Below, in pieces: positions 25,405-34,861 of a stretch of DNA of 64,000 nucleotides. Positions within the stretch are counted from its first letter, which is position 1; each line of letters opens with the position of its first letter. The stretch comes from Bacteroidales bacterium. GTDB lineage: Bacteria; Bacteroidota; Bacteroidia; Bacteroidales; F082. The translations under genes and the position numbers were made by a program. The notes below the pieces were generated by a model. It was not told the DNA's origin, did no database searches, and was given only the letters and a program-made list of their open reading frames with translations. Location: assembly GCA_023229135.1 (NCBI GenBank), contig JALNZT010000023.1, positions 1-64,000 on the forward strand, in the 5' to 3' direction.

Positions 25405-28400
25405 TTAATTTGTTACCAAAAACCACGCGATCAAATCGAAGTTATCCGGTTGAAATTTATCTGAAACAAGCACATTCTGTTGAATACGCTTTAAAGCATC
25501 TTTGTCGCCGGTTTTTAGTTTCGACAATAAATCTTTGGCTTCAGCACCCATTTTCTTCCTGGTGGTTCCGTCTTCCTGCTTTTCTTCTTCAATGGCCTGC
25601 TTTTTTAACCATGCCTTGATAGACGAAACCAGGTTTTGTATTGCCTTTTCTTCGCCCCGGTCAATGGCAGCAGGAACAAAGCGTGATTCATCTTTATGTA
25701 ATGTTAAAGCATCCAAAACCTCCTTTTGATTGAGCAAAACCGGCTCTCCATGTTGGTTGATGTAAATCAAATTATAGGACTGATAAATATGATCTTGCAC
25801 TTTTGGCGGTTTACTTGGATAACCGAGCAATGCAATCATTCCGTTTTCGGAACAGGCTTCATGCACGGCTTTAAACCCGGTATAAACAGCTTTTGGCATT
25901 CGTGAATATTTTTCACTGTTCGCGTTGTATTCTTCTAATAAGTCCTGTCGGTATTTTTCGAGCGATAAATCATTAAATCCAAGACCTTGTTCGTTTACCT
26001 CAATATCGTCCCAGGATGTTTGCATTTGCTCCATCATTCGGGCTTTCATACGATTTTCAAGATTTTCATCCTCTGCCATCTCTTTAAACGTGTCTGAAAA
26101 ATCCAGGTGAACTTCGGAGCCGGCCAATTGCATGGCTGCCATACGTTGTTCGATTCTGCCTTGCAAGTCGAGATAAGAATTTATATTGTTTGAGGGCCAA
26201 AAGTTAACCCCAAAGATTTTGTTGTTTGGCGAACCAAGCCTATCGATACGCCCCATTCTTTGGATTATTCTTACCGGATTCCAATGAATATCGTAATTGA
26301 TTACCATATCGGCATCCTGCAAGTTTTGACCTTCGCTAAGCGCATCGGTAGCAATTAAAATATCAATCGGGTTTTGAAGCTGGTTGTAGGTTTTGGGTTC
26401 ATTTTCTGAAATCCATTGAATCCATTCCTGATATTTTTCTAAATCGGTCAAGTCATCTGACGAAGGTTCAAACCGCCATTCCTTTTCTCTGAATAACTTT
26501 GTGTAGGGAGCAAATCTTTCTAAAATGGGTTCAAAGTTTTTGTGTTCCTCGTCGCTATCGGTAGTTTTTGAGCCAGTGCCACTCACAAAACCAATTTTAT
26601 CAAAGCCGCGTGCTTTCAGTTGTTTAAAAAGATATTCTGCCGTATCGCGATAAACGGTAAATATTACAAGTTTTTGATTGTGGTTGTTTTCACCGGATGC
26701 TCTTTTCTGTTGAATTTTCCTGATGAGTACTTCAAGCTTGGTGTCTTCGCTTTTTATGTTTCCCGGAATTGTAATTTCTTTCCCGATAACTTTTTCAAAT
26801 CGAGCCAGGTTTGCAAGAATGTTGTCTAAAGCATCAATGTCTTTTTTGAGGTCTCGTTTATACAGATTCAGGTTTCCGGCTTTGTCAATATCAGATAAAT
26901 TGATTATCCGTTTTTTGCCCAGTGTAAATTCAATTATTTCATCATCAGATTCATCATCACCAAAAAGCCTGGTATGGTCATCATCAATAATAGCCGCGTT
27001 CTTTTTACCTAGCTGATAAAGCTTGATTTTTTTAAGTGCATTTTGATGATGGGCTTCAATTTTAGATACGGTGGAGTAAAAGGAATGCCAGGAAGATTCA
27101 AGCCTTTTCACCATTAAAATGTACATCATTTTCACCAGGAACTTATCTCGTTGAATTTCATCGTCTAAAATAGAAACAGTTGATTCTCCCTTGTTTTTTG
27201 CGTCTTGCCGTTTTTTCTTTTCTTCCATTGGTTCAGCATAGAACGCTGGCTGGTAGCCGCAAAGCATCGGGGGAAACTTTTTAAACAGCTCTTCAAAGCT
27301 TTCAAAGTTTCCTAATTCATTTGGGGTAACGAAAAGGTTATCGGGTTTTTCTTTTGTTGGGAACACAAGTTCAGATTCTTGCCCGTTAATCATTGCTCTT
27401 GTTCTGGCAACTGTCAGGGCATCCGTTAGTTTGAAAAAATTATCAGGTAAATCTTTAATAAATTCACTGATCTTAGGATTGTCTTCGTTTCGCCAATCAT
27501 TGAATGCCCTTTGCGCTGTTCTAAAGGCATAGTCAATATGCTTAATTCCTAAAGTTTTATAGAATCCGCCAGGATTTCCTTTCACAATAAGTTTGAGTTG
27601 ATTTCGGATATCATTCAGAGAATTATTGATTGGGGTAGCGGAGAGCATCAAGACTTTTGCATCTTCATTTTTTCTTAAAATCTCATCGACAAAAAAACGA
27701 TATCTGTTTGATTTGTCATTTCGCAAATTATGACTTTCATCAATCACAAATAGTTTTGGTCTATCGTTGGTGAACAAGGTATCTGCTCTTTCAATTTTAT
27801 ATAAATCCTTATCCATCAACTCCATTTTCAAGTCGGTATGGAATCGGACAAAATAATCAAACTGGTCTTTTTCAAATTTTGAATTTTGGTGTTTTCTAAA
27901 GCGAGTCCAGTTGTTTTGTAGTTTCTTAGGACAAAGCAGAATAATTTCACGTCCTTGTAACTGAAAGAATTTCATGACGGCTAAAGCGCTCCATGTTTTT
28001 CCCAACCCAACAGCGTCAGCTAAAATTGCTCCGTTATATTTTTGGAGCATTTTTATTAAGCTCAAAACGCCTTTTTGTTGAAATTTATAGAGTGTTTGAT
28101 AAATGGTTGAATTTTCTAATCGACCGATTTGTCTGTTAAACTCAGGGTCATCCTGGTCGATTAAAAGTTGCTCACCAAAAAGTTCAAATAGCACTTTGTA
28201 ATAGATTTCTCTTGGGGTGTATTCGATGAATATTCTTTCTATCTCCCCAATTAAATATTCTTTAAAGGGTTTCGAGTATACTTTACCGCTTCCGTCTTTT
28301 ACTGTTTTGTTTTTGTGGGCTTGCGGCTTTGTCCAAAGGGTTTCAAACCAAGTTGTTAATTCATTGTATTGTGCATTATTGCCGGTTTCGCCAATATTTA

Positions 28401-28857
28401 ATTCAATATTGTTTGTTGATTTTAGTCCAACTCCTGCTTCTGTTAAATTAGAACTGCCGGAAATAAAATAGTTCCATCTATCATCGTTTTTTGCAGCATG
28501 TAAATAGGCTTTTGCATGACAAAAATTTGGTTCGAGCGTTTTGGCTTCTACATTTTCCTGTTTCAAAAATTCTACCGCCTCTTTTGCCAGCTGGCTCAAC
28601 TTTAATGCTGCTTCCACTGAAATATTCTCATTCATCAAGTCGAGGGCCCTGTCTTTTACTTCGTCAACATTAACAATGTCACCAAGTACGAATCTGAAAC
28701 GCTCAATTTTTTCGTTCGTAGTTTTTGATAAGTAAGCCAGCGCACCAACAGTGAAATATCCTGTAACAATATCGAGTTTCCCAGTCTCAGTGTATTTGGC
28801 AATCCATTCGTGGACTTTATAATTTTTGTTTTCGTTGTCGATTAGCATTAAAATCAA
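25405..28857 (-). CDS. SNF2-family helicase with N-terminal PLD-like domain
   Basis: The 1150-residue protein begins with a phospholipase D-like domain, with His114-x-Lys116 (FCHAKAYLH) and the GSSNLTEAG segment at 134-142. An SF2 helicase/translocase follows: Walker A VGLGKT with Lys287, Walker B DESH at 373-376, SATPINNSLND, and motif VI QRMGRIDRLGS in the second RecA lobe. Such PLD-SNF2 fusions occur beside adenine methylases in restriction-type defence loci, where they are expected to translocate on DNA. It is the first gene of the operon helicase-nuclease-methylase. Confidence 0.88.
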   Translation of the reverse strand: MILMLIDNENKNYKVHEWIAKYTETGKLDIVTGYFTVGALAYLSKTTNEKIERFRFVLGDIVNVDEVKDRALDLMNENISVEAALKLSQLAKEAVEFLKQENVEAKTLEPNFCHAKAYLHAAKNDDRWNYFISGSSNLTEAGVGLKSTNNIELNIGETGNNAQYNELTTWFETLWTKPQAHKNKTVKDGSGKVYSKPFKEYLIGEIERIFIEYTPREIYYKVLFELFGEQLLIDQDDPEFNRQIGRLENSTIYQTLYKFQQKGVLSLIKMLQKYNGAILADAVGLGKTWSALAVMKFFQLQGREIILLCPKKLQNNWTRFRKHQNSKFEKDQFDYFVRFHTDLKMELMDKDLYKIERADTLFTNDRPKLFVIDESHNLRNDKSNRYRFFVDEILRKNEDAKVLMLSATPINNSLNDIRNQLKLIVKGNPGGFYKTLGIKHIDYAFRTAQRAFNDWRNEDNPKISEFIKDLPDNFFKLTDALTVARTRAMINGQESELVFPTKEKPDNLFVTPNELGNFESFEELFKKFPPMLCGYQPAFYAEPMEEKKKRQDAKNKGESTVSILDDEIQRDKFLVKMMYILMVKRLESSWHSFYSTVSKIEAHHQNALKKIKLYQLGKKNAAIIDDDHTRLFGDDESDDEIIEFTLGKKRIINLSDIDKAGNLNLYKRDLKKDIDALDNILANLARFEKVIGKEITIPGNIKSEDTKLEVLIRKIQQKRASGENNHNQKLVIFTVYRDTAEYLFKQLKARGFDKIGFVSGTGSKTTDSDEEHKNFEPILERFAPYTKLFREKEWRFEPSSDDLTDLEKYQEWIQWISENEPKTYNQLQNPIDILIATDALSEGQNLQDADMVINYDIHWNPVRIIQRMGRIDRLGSPNNKIFGVNFWPSNNINSYLDLQGRIEQRMAAMQLAGSEVHLDFSDTFKEMAEDENLENRMKARMMEQMQTSWDDIEVNEQGLGFNDLSLEKYRQDLLEEYNANSEKYSRMPKAVYTGFKAVHEACSENGMIALLGYPSKPPKVQDHIYQSYNLIYINQHGEPVLLNQKEVLDALTLHKDESRFVPAAIDRGEEKAIQNLVSSIKAWLKKQAIEEEKQEDGTTRKKMGAEAKDLLSKLKTGDKDALKRIQQNVLVSDKFQPDNFDLIAWFLVTN

Positions 28858-29186
28858 TTTTTAAAAATTCCATAAATGTACAATTTTACTACTGACCGTT
28901 GGCAAAAAAAAACAGCTCTTTTGCACGCCAAAGTGTCGGCTTGTGTGTGGGAGCTTGCAAATGTGCTGTTATGTGGGTTGGTTGTTTCACTTTTCAATTC
29001 TTTCATTTAGGAGCAAATTGTCTGTTCGTTCCGGTCTTTACACTTGGTGGACGGGACTATGCGCAGTACGGATTTCGAGGCACTTCATTTTCAATTTTAT
29101 AGAAAGATTTGTCACGTGACGAAATGTTCAAGTTAGCATTAAATCCCGCATTACACTTATACAATTATGGGTAGATTTTCATCTTT
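28858..29186. other. Noncoding spacer with dispersed-repeat motif (copy A)
   Basis: No supported gene lies in these 329 bases. The part 28933-28970 (GTGTCGGCTTGTGTGTGGGA..., then GCTTGCAAATGTGCTG) resembles motifs at 30479-30525 and 34635-34695. A degenerate inverted pairing is visible between about 29050-29085 and 29125-29155 (TATGCGCAGTACGGATTTCG against AATGCGGGATTTAATG on the opposite strand). Confidence 0.4.
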
Positions 29187-30119
29187 CTAATTGATTTTAA
29201 CCACTAATTTCCCTCTTGCGCTTCTTGTCTCGGTTTTTTTGAGTGCTTCAACAGCATCATTGAAAGGGAATTCTCTTTCTATCACGACTTTTATTTTATC
29301 TTGTGATATTTTATTAATCAATTCTATCATTTCCTCATTGCTAAATAATTGATGTCCCATTTGACGAACTTCAATATTTCTCTCAGGAATGACTGTTTGG
29401 CTGTCTCCTGAAACAGTAATTAATAAACCACCGTCTTTCACAAGCTTTATACTGTCAGACCCTGTTCCTGGCTGAATTGCCAAGGCTGTGTCAACTCCAC
29501 CGTTTGACCATTCTTTAACTTTTATTATCCACGCTGGGTCATTATAATCTACCGTGTGTTCAGCACCGAGCGATTTCATATAATCGTGGTTTTTTGCTGA
29601 TGCAGAAGCCGAAATTCGAATTCCTTTTTCCTTGGCTAATTGTATTACCATAGTTCCGATTGCTCCTGATGCTCCTGCGATAAAAAGCGTATCTCCGTTA
29701 TTTGAATTTATTTCACGGATACATTCTAATGCGGTTTTTCCTGCGATTGGAATAGATGCTCCTTGTTCGACAGATAGGTTGTTCGGTAACCTTATTAAAG
29801 CGGATTGCTTTGCTATAGCATATTCAGCCCAACTTCCGCCTTGGATTTGTAAAATCGTAGTAAATATTACTTTCTCTCCAATATTAAAATCCGTTACTTC
29901 ATCTCCTTTTTCTATGATTGTTCCTGCGCCTTCGGAACCAATTACGTAAGGAAAACTTACTTCTGAAGGAATAAAGTATCTGTCGTGAATACCCACTCCA
30001 AACGCTCCTATTTTTATTAATACTTTGTCTGCCTGAATTTTAGGTATATCCACTTCCTGTAATTCTACTTCTTGAGTTGTTATGCTCGTTCTTACAAACG
30101 CTTTCATTTTATTGTTCAT
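29187..30119 (-). CDS. Zinc-less MDR alcohol dehydrogenase/quinone oxidoreductase family protein
   Basis: The 310-residue protein is a medium-chain dehydrogenase/reductase. The N-terminal GroES-like part (KVLIKIGAFGVGIHDRYF, VIGSEGAGTIIEKGDEV) is followed by a Rossmann fold with FIAGASGAIGTMVIQLAKEKG, which binds NAD(P)H. The cysteine cluster for structural zinc is absent, as in quinone oxidoreductases. The substrate cannot be told. It stands alone in the accessory region, flanked on both sides by repeat-bearing spacers, with an extended AT-rich upstream segment, so it looks like an isolated acquired gene. Confidence 0.88.
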   Translation of the reverse strand: MNNKMKAFVRTSITTQEVELQEVDIPKIQADKVLIKIGAFGVGIHDRYFIPSEVSFPYVIGSEGAGTIIEKGDEVTDFNIGEKVIFTTILQIQGGSWAEYAIAKQSALIRLPNNLSVEQGASIPIAGKTALECIREINSNNGDTLFIAGASGAIGTMVIQLAKEKGIRISASASAKNHDYMKSLGAEHTVDYNDPAWIIKVKEWSNGGVDTALAIQPGTGSDSIKLVKDGGLLITVSGDSQTVIPERNIEVRQMGHQLFSNEEMIELINKISQDKIKVVIEREFPFNDAVEALKKTETRSARGKLVVKIN

Positions 30120-30295
30120 ATTAAAATCATTGATTTCTAATTTTCTCGTTTTTTATTTCCGACTAACGATAAATTTATGTTATTGATATACTGCACTTTA
30201 ATAATTTTGTTTTTTTCTAACATTTTAAGTTGCCACGCTCTGGCCTTTTACCGTTAGCGAAAAAACTCAACTGTTTTACGACCAGTAAGGGGATT

Positions 30296-30428
30296 GCACA
30301 CAACGGATGGCGGTATGAAATCGTTGGGGATTGCGGGCTACTATCCTGTCCAATTACACCGAACTTGATGCGTGGCAGAATGCTTGAATAACCACTTAAA
30401 TCCCAATGTTTTATACCGCATGTTGTGC
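30296..30428. repeat. Long imperfect stem-loop, copy B
   Basis: Left arm 30296-30332 and right arm 30399-30428 pair with bulges: GCAC..AAC...GCGGTATGAAATCG..TTGG.GATT against GCACAACATGCGGTATAAAACATTGGGATT read from the other strand. The loop is about 66 bases. The outer end reads CCGTTGTGTGC on the minus strand, like CCGTTGTGCG at copy C (34724). Overlapping open frames here are not believable genes. Confidence 0.65.
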
Positions 30429-30478
30429 CTTCGTTGTTTATTTTTCCGTCCGTGCGGCTAGACAGACACACTCTTTGA

Positions 30479-30525
30479 CAAGCTTTGGTTTTAGCGTTGG
30501 CTTGTGGGACTTGGCAATGTGTGTG
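30479..30525. repeat. GT-rich dispersed motif, copy B
   Basis: CAAGCTTTGGTTTTAGCG-TTGGCTTGTGGGAC-TTGGCAATGTGTGTGG parallels 34635-34695, which has CAAGC, a T-rich GGTTTTT stretch, AGCGTTGGC, TTGTG and TTGGCAA in the same order. It lies between the stem-loop and the end of the AlbA/Schlafen gene. Confidence 0.5.
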
Positions 30526-30552
30526 GATGAGAAGGGCTGGCATAATGACTCG

Positions 30553-31725
30553 TTATTTTTTTTCTGGTCTTGGAATTATAACTTTGAATTGTTCGCCTTC
30601 AATGTCATTAATTAATTCAATATTTGGCTGTTCTGTTAAGGCCCTTTTAACTCCTGAACCCAATCCACTAAATGGCAATGTATGAGTGCTAAAGGAAACC
30701 AGTTGGTTGTTTCTTATTACCGGGTTTCCATATTTTATATCTTCTACTGTTAAACTGTTTGGCAACTTTCCAGGACTGATTATTTCAATACGGTTATCAA
30801 ATATGAGTAACCTTATGGGTGAATTTTTAAAATAATCTCTGTGAACTAAAGCATTCTGCAACAATTCTTCAAGCGCAATATTTGAAATTTCCAGTTTGCC
30901 TTGAGCATTGAAACTTTCTCCAGTCTGAATAAAATCTAAGTTGTTGTTCAAAAAATCAATGCCCTTTTCAAAAAGTTCAGGAATTGTTCCAGACAAATCT
31001 TTAGGCTTGCTTCTGTATTGATTGCCTTCAATTTCATTCCCGAAATAAGAAACAGCTTTTATTGTAAATGCTGGTTTAACAGCTTGTGGGTCTTTACCGA
31101 AAAACAATAACCCTGCAAGTGTCAATTGATTACTCCGCAAAACTCTCTTTGCCCTTAGAGCCTGCTCGAAATTAAGCCCTTTCTCTTCAAAAGATTTTTC
31201 AAACTCTTTTTTGAAATAATCGAAAAATATCTTCTCATCAATATCATCAATAGAGGTTCCATGCACCTCCATTTCGTCTGCAAGTAAATTTCCACTATGC
31301 TGAAACAATCGCATAATTTCAGCATTATCGGTTAAAGGGCGTTTGTTTGACCCCTGTTTTACGTAAATTTCACCTTTTGCAGTTTTATATGGTTTATTAA
31401 TACCTTCTTGTATATGAACAATTAGCACATTCCGAGATGCACCTTCATGTTCAATTTTTATTACTTCCGTTGCTATATAAACTGGGGGTTTTAGGTTATC
31501 TGCTACTTGAGAAACCACACGGTCATATTCCTCAACCTGTGTAGATGTCAATCCAGTAATTTCTCCTGTAACGTCTTTGACGCCAATTAGAATAACTCCA
31601 CCTATTGAATTAGACATTGCAACGATTTCTTGTGCAACACTATCACGATGAGGAAGTTCTTCTTTAAACTGCACCTTACTTGTCTCGCCAGTGCTAATTA
31701 TATCTAGTAATTCTAATGCGTTCAT
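30553..31725 (-). CDS. AlbA/Schlafen-domain ATP-binding protein (COG2865 type)
   Basis: The 390-residue protein begins with an AlbA_2/Schlafen domain (VQFKEELPHRDSVAQEIVAMSNSIGGVILIGV, KGEIYVKQGSNKRP). It ends with a GHKL-like ATPase module (IALEELLQNALVHRDY, NRIEIISPGKLP, FSGLGSGVKRALTE). Members are regulators or RNA/DNA-binding proteins and recur in defence islands. Its ATG overlaps the stop of the upstream PHP-ATPase gene by four bases, indicating translational coupling. It is third in the XRE/PHP-ATPase/AlbA operon. Confidence 0.85.
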   Translation of the reverse strand: MNALELLDIISTGETSKVQFKEELPHRDSVAQEIVAMSNSIGGVILIGVKDVTGEITGLTSTQVEEYDRVVSQVADNLKPPVYIATEVIKIEHEGASRNVLIVHIQEGINKPYKTAKGEIYVKQGSNKRPLTDNAEIMRLFQHSGNLLADEMEVHGTSIDDIDEKIFFDYFKKEFEKSFEEKGLNFEQALRAKRVLRSNQLTLAGLLFFGKDPQAVKPAFTIKAVSYFGNEIEGNQYRSKPKDLSGTIPELFEKGIDFLNNNLDFIQTGESFNAQGKLEISNIALEELLQNALVHRDYFKNSPIRLLIFDNRIEIISPGKLPNSLTVEDIKYGNPVIRNNQLVSFSTHTLPFSGLGSGVKRALTEQPNIELINDIEGEQFKVIIPRPEKK

Positions 31726-34337
31726 ATTGATTTTATTTTTTCAATGTTCCAAATGCTGTAAATATTTTTTCTACGGTTAAATGCCTCGTCTCCACCTTCC
31801 ATTATGTCGACAATGAACCGTTGTGTTTGGTGATTATCAATAGTGCCGGAATGTACTGTAATTTTCTTTTCATCATAGCTGCACGAAACAACTTTTTCAC
31901 TATCTCCGAGTACAGGGATATTGGCGTTATGGGTTGCAAAGATAAATTGCATATTGCCCTTTATTTTCTTTAATTCTTTTATTACTTCATCATAGATGGT
32001 TTGATTATCTAAATCATCTTCGGGTTGGTCAATAATCAATACATCATTTTCCCTTTGAGCCAATAAGAAAAGAATTAATGCCGATGCTCGTTGCCCTAAA
32101 GAATGTTTGTCTAATGACTTCCCATTGTATTGAATCACTATTTTATTATCTACTTTGAAAGTGAGCAAGTTTTCCAGATTTTCAGAAAACCTTCTCTTAA
32201 AATCAACTACATGATTTTCATTCAATATGTCATTCAATTTACTGCTGTCTCTGTATATTTGAATGAAGTCCTTGTAGTTAGCTTCAATCTCTTGATAAGC
32301 TGTTTCCCGAATTCCAGTGCCTCTAAAAACCTGTTTCATCTTGTCGGTGAGTTTATCCCTCCTACCTTTAAATTCAACTTCGATTGAAATTTTACTTTCA
32401 GCTTCATTAATTCGATGCACTTCTTTATTGAGAACATTATATTCTTCTAGCCAAAGGTTATCAAGTTCTGTAAGACGTTCAAGTAAATTAGTTTTCAATT
32501 CACTTCTTCTCTTTTCAGATTTTTCGATTTCTTTTAATTTTAAGAGTGCAGTTTCGATTTGCCTGTTCAGATTCAGAAAATTATCGGGATTAATGGTATC
32601 TGTGTTTATTTCTCGTTTAATCTTTGCAAACTCTTCCTTTAAACCTTCTTTCTTAGTATTAATTTTTGCAATTACTTCTTTCAATTTTTGTTGACTGAAG
32701 ATAGAATTCTTTTGAATCGTTTTTAGTTTTTCAAACTCAATTTTTAATTCCTGAATGATTGTTTTTGCTTCTTCAAATAATTCTTTATTAATTTCTGAAC
32801 CTGTAATTTCTCGTTGAAAAAAATAATCATGATTTGAAATTACGGATGTCAATTCGCTTAAATAACTTCTGACAGTTGATTCATTTTGAACTAATTTTGA
32901 AATATCAGAATCAAAAAGTGTCTGTTGCTTTAATTTATCTTCAACGCCTTTTTCCTTAAAAAAGTTAAGCTGATGTTTCGAGTTTTGTATTTGAGCTTCG
33001 GTATCTCTTTTTAAGTCCTTTAAATTTTTGAGTTTTTTTAATTCTGATATTATATTTTCAACCTCTCTCTTCTTTTGCTCAATTTTAACTTGAACTGATT
33101 TTAATCTTGTTCCAATTAAACGTTGAATTAAATCACCTTCAAAATCTTTTCCCTTATTCGACAGGTCTTTTTGTCCGAAGTAAATTGGAGAATTAAAGCC
33201 TGTGGCATCTATGGAAATTTCTGGTTGTAACAAGCCATTTTTATAAATATCTTCTTTTTGACCATAAAGTTTTTCTATCCTATATTCTTCATTTTGCTTG
33301 TTGACTATAGTAACTATCGCTTTCCCTCCGCTACCCATCGAACGGGTTACTAATGTATTCTTGTAATCTGGGTCGGCAGCGTTAAAAGGAAGTGAAATAC
33401 CAAGAACATAGCGTAAAACTTCTAATAACGATGATTTCCCACTGCCTCTGATTCCAATTAAGGTATTTAGTTCCGGTGAAAAATCGATTCTTGTTTCTTC
33501 TAATAATCCACCTTCAAATGCTATTGATTTAATGTAAGAGTTTTTTATTTCGGGTTTGCCCTTAGGTGAAACTCTGTATTCACTGTCAGTCAATGCAAAG
33601 GTTAGTGCTTCAAAATTAAAGTCACCTATTTTTATATAAGTCACCCTACCTTTTCCAATAGCATCAATTCCCCCGTGAGCATTGTCTGAACCTTCTACGC
33701 AAGCAATTTTATTCTTTCTGTTCAACCATAGACAAAGTTTGTTGTAATTTTCAAGATTTGCACTTTTCTGAACAGCCAAAACCTTATTGGATGATTCTTG
33801 CTTAACAAAATCCTCTTGAGTTCTGCCTCTCAACTCCGTAAATAAACCATTACTGTCATCGACGTGAGCCAAAACAATAAAATATTCGTGTCCGATTTTG
33901 TCTAATGCTTCTACCGTTTCTTTCAGATTGAAATTTGAGTTTGGATAATTAGGCTTGTCATAGTTGGCAATACCATAAAAAGCATTTTCCAAAAATTTGC
34001 TGATATTGTCTGTTTCACCCTGATACCATTTATCATCAAAAACAACCAAAATGTGAATTCCTTCTTTTAATGAAAATTCAACTCCTGCAAACAATCCAAT
34101 ACTTTCTTTGGTTGCTTTTTTTCGTAGGGCAGCAAATTCATTTTTATCAAATTTATTATGATTGGTAATGACACCAACATTGATATTCTGTTCTTTAAGT
34201 TTCTCTATATAAAGTCGGCAAAAGTCATTTTCGTTACCTGTGTACGAAAATTCTTTATCAGCTTTGGTGTGCAAATGGAAATCAGCCCGAAGCCATGTTG
34301 CTCCATTTTCAAAAATATTTTTGGTTTCGTTTTCCAT
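31722..34337 (-). CDS. PHP-domain SMC-like ATPase (TrlF type)
   Basis: The 871-residue protein has an N-terminal PHP metal-dependent phosphoesterase-like domain: FHLHTKAD with His21 and His23, GVITNHN (asparagine where the family usually has Asp), AHVDDS and EGSDNAHGG. An ABC/SMC ATPase follows: Walker A GIRGSGKSS with Lys301, a long coiled coil over about 370-650, a signature-like HSLGQRASALILFLL, and Walker B IIDQPEDDLDN with Asp770. This matches TrlF-family AAA-like ATPases. The order suggests an ATP-gated nuclease or phosphatase. It starts on the last base of the upstream XRE gene stop and overlaps the AlbA gene by four bases. Confidence 0.85.
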   Translation of the reverse strand: MENETKNIFENGATWLRADFHLHTKADKEFSYTGNENDFCRLYIEKLKEQNINVGVITNHNKFDKNEFAALRKKATKESIGLFAGVEFSLKEGIHILVVFDDKWYQGETDNISKFLENAFYGIANYDKPNYPNSNFNLKETVEALDKIGHEYFIVLAHVDDSNGLFTELRGRTQEDFVKQESSNKVLAVQKSANLENYNKLCLWLNRKNKIACVEGSDNAHGGIDAIGKGRVTYIKIGDFNFEALTFALTDSEYRVSPKGKPEIKNSYIKSIAFEGGLLEETRIDFSPELNTLIGIRGSGKSSLLEVLRYVLGISLPFNAADPDYKNTLVTRSMGSGGKAIVTIVNKQNEEYRIEKLYGQKEDIYKNGLLQPEISIDATGFNSPIYFGQKDLSNKGKDFEGDLIQRLIGTRLKSVQVKIEQKKREVENIISELKKLKNLKDLKRDTEAQIQNSKHQLNFFKEKGVEDKLKQQTLFDSDISKLVQNESTVRSYLSELTSVISNHDYFFQREITGSEINKELFEEAKTIIQELKIEFEKLKTIQKNSIFSQQKLKEVIAKINTKKEGLKEEFAKIKREINTDTINPDNFLNLNRQIETALLKLKEIEKSEKRRSELKTNLLERLTELDNLWLEEYNVLNKEVHRINEAESKISIEVEFKGRRDKLTDKMKQVFRGTGIRETAYQEIEANYKDFIQIYRDSSKLNDILNENHVVDFKRRFSENLENLLTFKVDNKIVIQYNGKSLDKHSLGQRASALILFLLAQRENDVLIIDQPEDDLDNQTIYDEVIKELKKIKGNMQFIFATHNANIPVLGDSEKVVSCSYDEKKITVHSGTIDNHQTQRFIVDIMEGGDEAFNRRKNIYSIWNIEKIKSI

Positions 34338-34534
34338 TATTGCGTTTTTCTTTCAATTAATAATTCTTTGACTTCAACATTAAGGATTTCAGCAATCTTG
34401 TACAAGTCCTCTAAACTTGGTTGCCGTCTGTTTTGGGCATACGAGTTTACCATATTGTAACTCTTGCCTAATTGCTCTGCCAACCATTTTTGTTTAATTC
34501 CCTTCTGTTCTAAAACGTCTTTTATTCGGTTCAT
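34337..34534 (-). CDS. Small XRE-family HTH regulator
   Basis: A 65-residue protein consisting of one HTH_3 domain (MNRIKDVLEQKGIKQKWLAEQLG, SYNMVNSYAQNRRQPSLEDLYKIAEILNV). Such minimal regulators usually bind their own promoter. Its stop overlaps the ATG of the PHP-ATPase gene by one base, so it is the first gene of that three-gene operon and the likely local control element. Confidence 0.9.
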   Translation of the reverse strand: MNRIKDVLEQKGIKQKWLAEQLGKSYNMVNSYAQNRRQPSLEDLYKIAEILNVEVKELLIERKTQ

Positions 34535-34634
34535 TCTTGAACTTTTTTATATTTTACAAAAGTAAGAATAAATATTTAATATCTCACAAAATGAGCGTTT
34601 AAATAATCATCCTGTTTGGGTGCGGTGGGAAAAG

Positions 34635-34695
34635 GCAAGCTTTTTTGGTTTTTCAGCGTTGGCATTTGTGTGTTGGCAAAAACCAAATGTGCTTG
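34635..34695. repeat. GT-rich dispersed motif, copy C
   Basis: CAAGC-TTTTTTGGTTTTTC-AGCGTTGGC-ATTTGTGTG-TTGGCAAA and then AAATGTGCTTG share order and spelling with 30479-30525 and, more weakly, 28933-28970. Confidence 0.5.
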
Positions 34696-34723
34696 ACCGT
34701 GCGGAGGGGGTTTCTACACTGAC

Positions 34724-34854
34724 GCACAACGGTTAGTATATGGTTTTGTGGCGGTTTTCGAAGCACAAATCTTTCAACTTGCACCGATTTTTATTCATTG
34801 TTAAATCGTTCATATTTAATACTTCACCCGCCATAAACTATATACATTGTTACC
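34724..34854. repeat. Long imperfect stem-loop, copy C
   Basis: Left arm 34724-34754 (GCACAACGGTTAGTATATGG then TTTTGTGGCGG) pairs with right arm 34828-34854 (CCGCCATAAACTATATACATTGTTACC) with bulges; about 73 bases lie in the loop. It lies directly downstream of the T9SS propeller gene. Its outer end TTGTTACCAAAC recurs inverted as GTTTGGTAAC at 36147-36156, on the other side of that gene. Confidence 0.65.
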
Positions 34855-34861
34855 AAACGTA

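Noticed and set aside
19664..28857. Complete BREX or DISARM system
   Set aside because: Only the methylase and a helicase have counterparts; pglZ, brxC, drmA and drmB-like genes are not present in the window.
30217..30543. 108-residue minus-strand open frame
   Set aside because: It covers the stem-loop and GT-rich repeat motifs and has no signal, domain or start context; better explained as noncoding repeat.
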